This document shows, piece after piece, positions 32,513 through 40,690 of a stretch of DNA of 64,000 nt (position 1 is the first letter of the stretch; each line of letters opens with the position of its first letter). The notes beneath the pieces are model-generated. The model was given only the letters and a program-made list of their open reading frames with translations. It was not told where the DNA came from and ran no database searches. The DNA comes from Phytophthora colocasiae (taxonomy: Eukaryota > Oomycota > Peronosporomycetes > Peronosporales > Peronosporaceae): the NCBI GenBank assembly GCA_018806915.1, contig JAGKQI010000034.1, positions 868,001 through 932,000 of the forward strand, read 5' to 3'. Position numbers and translations under genes: made by a program.

Positions 32513-32654
32513 ACTAGACTTCACACTGGAGCGCCTTCCACGACACATAAGGAATGGCTTCGTGGTAGTAAAGGTTCGAATCGACAAAGGGCATCTTGAG
32601 AATCCGGAGCAGCTTTGCCGCGAGCTTGACTCCGACGCGCGGGGGAGGCCCGGT
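32513..32654 (-). pseudogene. Coding remnant of unknown family, right of G3
   Basis: The minus strand reads LLRILKMPFVDSNLYYHEAI then PYVSWKALQCE, the upstream continuation of the remnant at 22774-23567. A one-base shift is needed at the junction even after removing G3. The right boundary is the start of the G2 LTR at 32655. Confidence 0.5.
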
Positions 32655-33114
32655 TGTAATGGGTCTACCTAGACCTATTAGATGGCGTACACGTGCGCTT
32701 ACGTGTATGAGGAAGCGTGCAATTAGAATAGACTTAATTTAAGTATACTTATTTAAATAAGTATAATTAAATCAAATATAACTAAATTAAACTGCAAAAT
32801 ACCGTAAAATGAGAACTGTTATTGAATTTGGCATAAGCCAATTATGGACCTCCTAAAACTGTTTGTTATCTATTTCTAAAGGGTCTGCCGACGTGTGGTT
32901 GGCAGAAACTCTGCTCAGTGATTGGTAGAAATCCGTTACTTTCTACCAATAATATGCACAAATGCACACGAACCACCCAATAATGTGGTTCGCCCATGTA
33001 TCCTTTGGTGTGTACAGCACACCAAGGTCTGAGGCCCATTTCCAACCTCTAACAGTTATCCTAACTGTTAGAGTTACAAGTGGTACAACCACTTGTACGT
33101 GTAACCCCGTTACA
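32655..33114 (-). repeat. G2 3' LTR (inferred limits)
   Basis: The ends form an inverted pair, TGTAATGGG at 32655 and CCCCGTTACA ending 33114, and the right end abuts a polypurine tract in element orientation. Only one copy is in the window, so the limits rest on these terminal motifs. It contains a perfect 20-bp palindrome (ATACTTATTT and its complement, 32745-32764) and hairpins at 32921-32950 (11-bp stem), 32969-32992 (8), 33047-33073 (12) and 33076-33096 (9). Confidence 0.6.
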
Positions 33115-33124
33115 CCATCCCCCC
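33115..33124 (-). other. G2 polypurine tract
   Basis: Minus strand GGGGGGATGG directly inside the proposed LTR edge. Confidence 0.55.
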
Positions 33125-33215
33125 GTTAAGATTCGACGTATCGGTCTCGATACGTCAATCAACAGAACTTGACAAGACCGTCAAGTTCCCAAGAGAAATC
33201 CGAGTTCATTTCGCA

Positions 33216-34763
33216 ATGGACTCGCCAACGCCCACGTCTCCGTCCGCTACTGCGGACGCGCAAGCCTCACCTGCTGCCTCTGCAGCAGGAACAACGACCT
33301 CAGCAGTGCTCATTAGCACTGCTGCTTCCAGCGGTCCGACAGAGAAGCTCTCTGTCACCAAGTACCATGCTCTCCATAAGGAGAAGCATGAGAAGAAGAA
33401 GAAGTCTTCTTCTCTAGCAGAGATTAAGAATCCTGCTGTCCCTCTCAAAGAACTCTTTGGAGAGGACTACGAAGACATCCTCGACTACGAGGAGGATGTC
33501 GAGGAGGGGGAGGTTGATGTCAAGGCTCCCGCTTCCGTGTCTTCGTCTGAAGACACGTCAGACCCACCCGTGGGATCTCGACGACCTCGTGATGAGGCCT
33601 CGGACGCTTCAAGCTCGAAGCGTCCGCGCAGTGATGATGAAGCGTCCCCCATGTCGAGGGCGCTCACTGCACCGCGCACTGATCCGCCAGTGCGCACACC
33701 ATGGATGCCTACTGAAGCAGAAATCCATGACCGGTTCGGTGCTAGTTCACCACCGAACCCGATACTGTTGTACTCATGCAACAGTATCAACGACGACGAC
33801 GTCGCCGCTAAGGTTGTCTTTGAGTCCGAGACTCAAAGACGCGACTACTATATCGGGCTCTTCCACGAGCTCCGATACTATGCAGCGAAGAAGACTTCGC
33901 GCAAGAGCAAAGTGCCAGAGTGGCAGGCACTTTGTCAGTCGTGGAACGCCTTTGTTGATAACTTCAACAAAGACCCGAAGGCATATCGCGAGCGCGTTGC
34001 TGCGGCTCGCGATCGCTACTACACTTACACTACACGTGGTAAGTGTGAACGCCTCCATGATCAGTCCATGGAAGCGGGGATCCCATGTGCCGTTCCCTTT
34101 GGCACACCCTGTCCGTGTTGCCAACCTTTGGCAACACGTCTCACCGAAAGTGATCTCCTGGGGTACACGGTCGTCCGTGTACCCGATCACATCAAGGAGC
34201 TCCGTGGTCGTATTGTGCCACGCGAGGCTCCGAGTGCTGTGGCTGACCGCAGCACTCATCGTGCAGGGTTTAACCCTGCAAGTTATGGTGGGCTTCGTAC
34301 GCCCTCACCATTTCCGGAACGTCCTCCATCAGGACGTTCCGCGGCTCCCATGTATCTCGATGGGGAGGAAATCCTCTCCAACGAATACGAAAACGAACCC
34401 CTTGAGAGTTCGTTCTCTTATGAGCCACAATCCGCTCAACAATCCAGCGGATCGCTCCACGCGCGTCGCGCAACGGCGGCGGAGGGGGTGGGAACACTCC
34501 CTCCGCATGGTCAACGCTATGACCATGACGATCGTGCCCTGCACGATCGAGTTGCTGCGCTGGAGCAGACACAGAGCGCTGAGATAGCTGCTCTGAAGCA
34601 GGAGGTTCGTGTCCTCCGTGCTGAGGTCTGCGAGGCAGCTCAGACTGCCTCGAACCTCTCGTCCGGTCTTGGGACGAGAGTGAACCAGTTGATCGACCGT
34701 GTCGACGGTCTCGAGAAGGCCTTCCAGGCCTCTCGCACTCCTCAGTCGGACTACCAACCCTAG
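33216..34763 (+). CDS. G2 antisense ORF (unknown protein)
   Basis: A 515-residue ORF on the strand opposite to gag-pol, starting 101 bp inside the 3' LTR. Parts: Ala/Ser/Thr-rich head (1-55), Lys-rich patch (HEKKKKSSSLAEIK), acidic region (DYEDILDYEEDVEEGEVD), a nuclear-signal-like stretch (SSSKRPRSDD), a globular core (about 165-310: RRDYYIGLFHELRYYAAKK, WQALCQSWNAFVDNFNKD) with a Cys cluster (CAVPFGTPCPCC), and a C-terminal coiled coil (about 440-505: VAALEQTQSAEIAALKQEV). Its last 165 codons overlap the end of pol, including the chromodomain, on the other strand. No sequence similarity to the G1 antisense protein was evident, though the position is the same. Function unknown. Confidence 0.6.
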   Translation: MDSPTPTSPSATADAQASPAASAAGTTTSAVLISTAASSGPTEKLSVTKYHALHKEKHEKKKKSSSLAEIKNPAVPLKELFGEDYEDILDYEEDVEEGEVDVKAPASVSSSEDTSDPPVGSRRPRDEASDASSSKRPRSDDEASPMSRALTAPRTDPPVRTPWMPTEAEIHDRFGASSPPNPILLYSCNSINDDDVAAKVVFESETQRRDYYIGLFHELRYYAAKKTSRKSKVPEWQALCQSWNAFVDNFNKDPKAYRERVAAARDRYYTYTTRGKCERLHDQSMEAGIPCAVPFGTPCPCCQPLATRLTESDLLGYTVVRVPDHIKELRGRIVPREAPSAVADRSTHRAGFNPASYGGLRTPSPFPERPPSGRSAAPMYLDGEEILSNEYENEPLESSFSYEPQSAQQSSGSLHARRATAAEGVGTLPPHGQRYDHDDRALHDRVAALEQTQSAEIAALKQEVRVLRAEVCEAAQTASNLSSGLGTRVNQLIDRVDGLEKAFQASRTPQSDYQP

Positions 34764-35836
34764 GTAGTCCGTGCTGCAAGTACGGCTTCAACCGCCCGAC
34801 GTAGAAGGTCGGGTGGAGCCTCATGCTGGACGGTATGTCCAGCCGGTACGCGTTACCATGCCGTTCAAGTACTTTGAACGGCCCAATGAATCTTGGAGCA
34901 AGCTTGCTTGCTCCAAAGTCAGACACTGCATGTTTAGGTAGGTTTTGCGTAGCTAACAAAACTAATGAACCACTTTCGAATTCATTTGTGTTGCCTCTAC
35001 CAACATTATCAGCGTTCAGCTTCTGTCGATCGACAGAAGCTGCGATAGCATCCTGGACAAACCGTATGACGGCTTGTCTTCGCTGGACAAAGTCTAGCGC
35101 ACCCGAGCTGAATTCTTTCAGCTTGTCGCCCTTGTCAGCAGCAGGCCCTGCCTGCTCGCTATCATCTCTCGCGTCTGTGCCCGGCACAGACATCGCGCGC
35201 TCGTTCCTGCTCGAACGAGACGTCGCACGCGTCACCGCAGCTGATAGTGTGCTGCTATCAGTTGCATTCTGCGGTTGTTCGGACGCAACCGTAGATCCTC
35301 CCCCACTTAAGGAGGAAGCTACCCCGCCGAGCATGCTCGGCAATCGTGGATGCCTCCTGGCGTTCACGTAGAACGGTGTATGCCCTGTCGAGGCATGCAC
35401 CGAGTTGTTGATGGCAAACTCTGCCATCGGCAAGCACTCGCTCCAATGCGGGAACGAGTGAGCGTAGCTCTTCAACGTGTCACCCAATACACGGTTGACA
35501 CGTTCGGTCTGTCCGTCCGTCTGCGGATGATCCGCAGTCGACATTGATAACTGTGAACCAAGAAGTGTAAACACTTCTTGCCAGAACCGCGCTGTGAAGC
35601 GTGGATCACGGTCCGACACAATGTCGAGCGGGCATGCCATGGTGTTTGAACACCATGTCAACAAACAGTCGCGCAGTCTGCGCGGCTGTAACAGTAGTTG
35701 GGACGGCAGCAAGATGAACCATCTTGCTGAATCGGTCCACAAAGACAACGATGCCCGTCCTCCGCTTGCTGTCAGGCGGAAGACCGAAGACAAAGTCCAT
35801 GGACATGGACTGCCAACACTCCGACGGAGTCGGTAG
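34270..35836 (-). pseudogene. G2 integrase core, GPF module and chromodomain
   Basis: After a TAA at 35837-35839 the frame reads MSMDFVFGLPPDSKRR (first catalytic Asp). A one-base shift near 35630 leads to LDIVSDRDPRFTARFW (second Asp) and ADHPQTDGQTERVNRVLG (catalytic Glu). Then come an inserted Ser/Thr-rich spacer, a GPF module (FIGPFKVLERHGNAYRLDI), a basic linker and a chromodomain at the very end (WIVERIVAHKRTNSQGVRF, then RWRGFPPHRDTWEP). The chromodomain is encoded at about 34452-34285, inside the overlap with the antisense ORF. Confidence 0.82.
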
Positions 35837-36862
35837 TTATTGAAGAGGAGCCTGCGAGAACTGCGCAGGCTTCACGCGTTGACAAACCTCGCAAGCACGT
35901 ACGTACTTGCGAACCCACTTGTACTGGTGGTGCCAGTAGAAGTCACGCGTGAGAAGAATGTATGTCTTCTCACGACCCGGATGCCCTGCCGTGGCGGCAT
36001 CGTGATACTCGAACATGATCCTCAACCGGAGGTCATGATCATTCGGAACGACAATGCGATCCGCATTGTCGTCTACTGCACTGTACAACAGTAGGCCTTC
36101 GTGTACACGATAGCGGTGTACACGAGCTCGAAGATGAGGGGTTAGCTTCCGACGTGCCACGTCGGAAGGTGCTGCGAGGAACTCCAGCAGCCCCTTCGCG
36201 TCTGCATCCCTTGCATACGCGTTCTTCACGTCGTCAATCAACGTTGACGACGGCACACTTGTCCTCACGACGCCAACTGCGTTGGCGTCGACCGTCTCCG
36301 CATAGTCAGGTCGACGCGATAACGCGTCGGCCACTACATTGAGTCTTCCGGGTTTGTACTCCACCCGGAAGTTGTACTCCGCGAAGAAGGACAACCATCT
36401 CGCCATACGTTGCGAGATGTGCGGCGACTTAATCGCCGTACGCAATGATGCGTGGTCTGTATAGACCACGAACGGTCTACTCCCAAGTAGATACACTCGG
36501 AACTTTGCGAGTGCATACTTCATGGCAAGGAGCTCCTTGTCATGTACGGGATAATTACGCTCAGCTGGCTTCAGCTGACGCGATTGATAATAGACTACAC
36601 GATCACGCCCTTCGTGATCGTGTTGCATCAATGCACATCCGATTGCAAAGTCGGATGCATCGCACACTACGTGGAATGGACGATCTTGGTCCGCCACGGC
36701 CAAGATCGGCGCTTCAGTCAAGCCCTCCTTGACTGCACCGAATGCATCCTCGCACTCGGTCGTCCAAATCCACTCAGCTTCTTGCTTGAGAAGCTGTGAC
36801 AACGGGCGAATCTTGCCCGCATAGTTCTCCACGTACTTGCACAAGTACGTGGTGCATTCCAA
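35837..36862 (-). pseudogene. G2 RNase H and integrase zinc finger
   Basis: Ty3-type RNase H (PFHVVCDASDFAIGCALMQ, AERNYPVHDKELLAMKYAL, FVVYTDHASLRTAIKSP, VVADALSRRPDY) followed by the integrase HHCC finger (HDAATAGHPGREKTYILLTR, then CEVCQRVKPAQF). Only one RNase H domain is present, unlike G1. Ends at an in-frame TAA; the same frame continues into the integrase core. Confidence 0.85.
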
Positions 36863-36923
36863 GGAACTGCCTCAGTTCCTTCACATTGGATGGCGTGGGC
36901 CATTCATTGATCACTCTGACCTT

Positions 36924-39169
36924 CTATGGGTCAGGGCGCACGCCGTCTTTCCCCACGAGACACCCCAGCACGGGTATCTCGCTCGCCCCGAAGATACACT
37001 TCTTCAGGTTCGCGTAGAGCTTATGTTTCCTCATAAGCTCTAGCAGCTTCCGGAGATGCACCTTGTGCATCTCAATGTCCGTCTTCCCGTTCACAGCCCG
37101 GCTGTGGACGAACACGTCGTCGAAGTAGCTCGGTGCGAAGTCGCGCACCGAGCGCAATAGATGTGTCACGCATCTATTGAACGTCGCAGGGGCGTTCTTA
37201 AGCCCCTGTGGCATGACGAGCCACTCCCAAAGCATACCGCTTGGAGTGCTTACCGCTGTGAGAGGGATGTCCCTCTCACGCATGAGGATTTGATAGAATC
37301 CATCACGCAGATCTAGAGCACTGAAGATAGTGCTCAAGGCCATCGAATCGATGATAACATCTTTTCGCGGTATCGGCGTCTGCGCCGGTATCGTCGCATC
37401 GTTCAGCTTGTTATACGCATGAACGATGCGCCAGCCGCCCTGTGGTTTCTTCACACAGAACGTTGGAGCACTGTGCGGGGACTTTGACTCCCGCACTTGA
37501 CCTGCAAGACGACGACTTTCAAAGAAGTCGTCGATCGCTTGCACTTGTTCACGCGGCAGTGGCCACTGCCGTGTAACACAGTACTTCGTGCCCGGCACGA
37601 GATCAATCTCGTGCTGTACGCCTTTGTCCTTCGGAAGCTCCGAAGGAATCTCGTCCGGGAGTACATCCTTGTACTCCCGCAGAACTTCGTAGTAGGGACT
37701 CGACCTCAACGAGTCCCAACTCTGCTCTTCGAAGCGCTGCTTCTTAGTCTTCGCACTGAGGGAGTCATCACCCTCAGTGATCCCATCAACGACGAGCTGC
37801 TTCAGCTCTTCGGCTTCGCGATCCACTCTCTCGATATCCGAGAGAATGCAAATTTGTTCGATGCGTCCATCGTACAAGTCTCGCGCGAAGCGCTTCCAAC
37901 TCATCGTTGGAAGTGCGGTCAACGCCGACGCACTCGTCGGCGGATTCTCCAACCGCATCCTCTGGTACTGTAACCCAGTACCAGTACGTGTCAAGACGTT
38001 CAACGTCTCGACACTCGGTGTCTGCACTGCAGATACACCCGTCTCAGTCCCGGACTGAGACTCGCGCAGCTCCCTGAGCTTGCGCCGCGAAGATCTACCA
38101 TGGAGCCCGGCTCCAGGTGCTCCACGTCCAAGGCATCGCACCTTGGACGGGACGTTATCGCAATCGTCAGCGGATTCCTTCCGCTGACTCGCACTATCAA
38201 GCCCGGCTTGAGTGCCGCTCATCGCGTGCAGCGCTGCTGCACGTGAGCACGCAGGTTGTTCGGGTGCTGGTCGTTTGCAACCGCCAGCACATCCTGCCGC
38301 GCAGTCGGTTCCCTGAACCGCTGCGCCTCCATCCGCTCCCGGAGCGGATGAAGCAACCGCATCGTCGACTCCCGGAGTCGACGTGCTCTCGCTAGCTTCC
38401 TGCGCTAGCGAGTGTTCGCTTGTACACATATCATCCGTTCCCAGAGCGGATGTACGATCGCTAGTTCCCGGAACTAGCAGCGACTGTTCGCCTATACACG
38501 TCTCATCAGCTCCCGGAGCTGATGACCGATCGCTAGTTCCCGGAACTAGCAGCGAAGCGCCAGTGGCGTCAGCTCTCAGAGCTGACGCACGTCTTTCGGT
38601 TCCCCGAATTTTATTTTTATCGTCAACTCTCAGAGTTGACGCGACGTCGTCGGCGCGACCCTTGGGGGCTTGAAGTACCTCCAAGGATACCGGTAATACC
38701 GGTATTTTACCTTCTCTCAGGTGAATCGCATTCACCTGACCATCACTCATGTGACAAACATCATTAAGATGTTTATGCGTCAGGTGATTCACATTCACCT
38801 GACCATCACTCATGTGACCGCGACCCTTCGGCTCAGATTTCTGAGTCGACACACATTTTCTCCCAACGACTCCCTGAGTCGCTGGCGGTCGCCGGCGGCG
38901 ATCGGAGGCAGCGGCGGACGCTGCTGCCTCAACTGGGGAATCACATGCACCGCCTGTTGCATGTGCAGCACTGACAGGGCCATCGCTCTCTGTCGCGCAT
39001 GCGTTGTTGAAGCGTACGAGTGTACGCTTCTCCCAGTTGATCACCGGGTCATGCCGTGCAAGCCACGGCATGCCTAGTACCAAGTCGAACTTATCGTCTA
39101 GATCCAAGACGATAAGGTCTTCCACAAACGTCCTTCGTTTGTAAGAGAAGCGCACACGGACTACGCGCT
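36924..39169 (-). CDS. G2 protease C-terminus, spacer and reverse transcriptase
   Basis: From the G1a insertion point: protease end (DLIVLDLDDKFDLVLGMPWL), then a spacer of about 350 residues rich in Ala, Ser, Gly and Asp with degenerate internal repeats (LLVPGTSDRSSAPGADE), then RT: PHSAPTFCVKKPQGGWRIVH, FSALDLRDGFYQILMRERDI, WLVMPQGLKNAPATFNRC, catalytic APSYFDDVFVHSRAV, LYANLKKCIFGASEIPVLG. It stops at TAG 36924-36926, just before the RT connection. Removal of G1a and one CGCT copy joins this frame directly to the protease start at 53182-53528. Confidence 0.85.
38306..38641. repeat. Tract of arm-covarying hairpins in the G2 spacer
   Basis: Ten short inverted repeats in 336 bp, eight of them with a 5-base centre (CCCGG, CTCAG or CCAG-type) and arms that differ between units yet pair exactly: arms CATCCGCT (38330), CGTCGACT (38363), CTCGCTAGC (38388), CATCCGTT with one G:U (38432), GCTAGTT (38460), CATCAGCT (38504), GCTAGTT (38532), GCGTCAGCT (38566), CGTCAACT (38621). 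The tract encodes part of the low-complexity spacer between protease and RT on the minus strand. Confidence 0.85.
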
Positions 39170-40587
39170 TGTGGTGGAGCGGATCTGGCCAAAATCCGGT
39201 TGAGGCCGATCGCGACCGCCACTTGCGCCCAGACACCGACTAACGGAGGGGGTCCCCCGAGGATCCGTGATCTTGTTGCGTGTAGTGTTCACCTTGTGTA
39301 CCCGTCGGTAGGCGGGTTACGCTCTTCCAGGTAACTTCTGAAGATGTCTTGGGACGAGAAGAAGGTCTTGGGTGACGCAGGGGTTTGAGGCGGCGTGGAA
39401 GTTCTTCACTCCACCTCGGGGTACTTGATCCCGGTCGTAGGCGAGTTCTCGAGCCTTGATCCGGGTGCCTGGTTCTTGATCCAGGTCTTCCAATAGTCCA
39501 ATGTTCGGGATTCGGTCCCTTCCTTTCCGTTGTTTTCCGCTTCCGATAGCGGGGGTCTTGAGGGGGCGAGATTCGACGGGATCCTTAGGCTAAACAACCA
39601 ATTCCTTCCGATCCGATGTATGCACTTAAAGGATAGTTCACTAGATAGGGCAAAGCTGGCCAATATATTATCCAGACTTAACCGCTATACTAGGTCACGT
39701 ATCCTTACCTTCCTGACGCTTGTAGGGCCAATGTAGTTCCCGGTTCCAAGCGTAGCGAAGACACTTGAGTGGTTCAGGGCAAATTCGATTCTGTTTATGG
39801 TTATTCCTATGCCTACTAATCCCATCCTGATTTACTATCCTACGATCACTTGACACTGGCTACATAGCTGATCCCTAGCTTGGTTCCCCTAACCCTGATC
39901 TTGAGCCGATTCCGTACTTAGCCGAAGCTTGATCTCGTACTTAACCGAAGCTTGATCTCGCACTTAACCGAAGCTTGATCTCGCACTTAACCGGAGCTTG
40001 ATCTCGTACTTAATCGGGACTTGATCTCGCACTTAACCGGAGCTTGATCTCGTACTTAATCGGGACTTGATCACTGCCTGATCCCGCTTGGTGATCCTTC
40101 ATAGAATCCGGATCAGGCCACAAGAAGAGTCTGCGCCGCGCCTGGGGTTGACCTTGATCCGGAGCTGATCTCGTACTTATACGGGAGAGGATCATTGCGC
40201 GATCTTGCGTGATCTCGCTTCGTCGCCGCCCGGGGAAGTTGGATCGTGCTGTTAGAGGCTTCGGGGCGCCAGGGTAAGCTGATCATGCTCACTTGGGGAC
40301 CCGTCATCGTTGATCGCGCGAGAACATCCTTGATTTCCCATTCTTCCTCCGGCAGGATTCGGATCACCCACGAACACCACGGCAGGATTCGGATCACCCA
40401 CGAACACCGCTCCACCTGCTTCTTCGCCGGTGTCTCCATTGCCTGTTCCCGGCGGGACCCATCGTGCCTTCGTCTGATTCGACCCAGATCTGGCGATCAC
40501 AGGTCCCCCCTGTCGCTCGTTCCGACTCTATTCGGGTTCGTGGCTGACATCGCCTCTCCGGGAAAAATTTTCGTCCGCTTCACCACA
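39170..40587 (-). repeat. G1a 3' LTR
   Basis: 1418 bp, TGTGGTGGAGCGG to CGCTTCACCACA. Contains six copies of a 23-bp unit (CTTGATCTCGCACTTAACCGAAG and variants) at 39928-40065 and a doubled 24-bp segment with GGATCACCCACGAACACC at about 40353-40408. Confidence 0.92.
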
Positions 40588-40597
40588 TCCGCCCCCA
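40588..40597 (-). other. G1a polypurine tract
   Basis: Minus strand TGGGGGCGGA directly abutting the 3' LTR; conserved at 58192-58201 and before the LTR at 2849. It establishes that gag-pol, not the ORF at 40691, is the sense strand. Confidence 0.75.
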
Positions 40598-40690
40598 GCA
40601 CGTAAGTTGAGCTGCCGCAGCTCACTTCGGGTTTATTTCCACATTCACCACCTGGAACACAAGTCGTTCAAGCGCCACCACTTTCTCGAA

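Larger units (their letters stand above)
32655..39169 (-). mobile_element. G2: hairpin-rich Ty3/Gypsy element, 3' part
   Basis: Runs from the 3' LTR (32655-33114) through an antisense ORF and pol to the point where G1a is inserted (39169). The protease-gag side continues at 53182-54236. The rest of gag and the 5' LTR must lie beyond 64000. Short perfect inverted repeats occur every 30-40 bp through the whole unit, starting at the LTR edge and absent to its left. pol has an in-frame TAG at 36924-36926, a TAA at 35837-35839 and frameshifts near 36855 and 35630. Confidence 0.85.

Noticed and set aside
35600..36870. Idea that G2 frameshifts are caused by its hairpins
   Set aside because: The two breaks (near 36855 and 35630) lie next to but not in hairpin loops, and one is in a G run; no consistent link.
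39928..40065. Regular 23-bp repeats resembling a CRISPR array
   Set aside because: Units are directly tandem without spacers, lie within LTRs, and the organism is a eukaryote.
40607..40690. Upstream extension of the G1a antisense ORF (starting with TTG)
   Set aside because: No ATG; homologous copies support the ATG at 40691.
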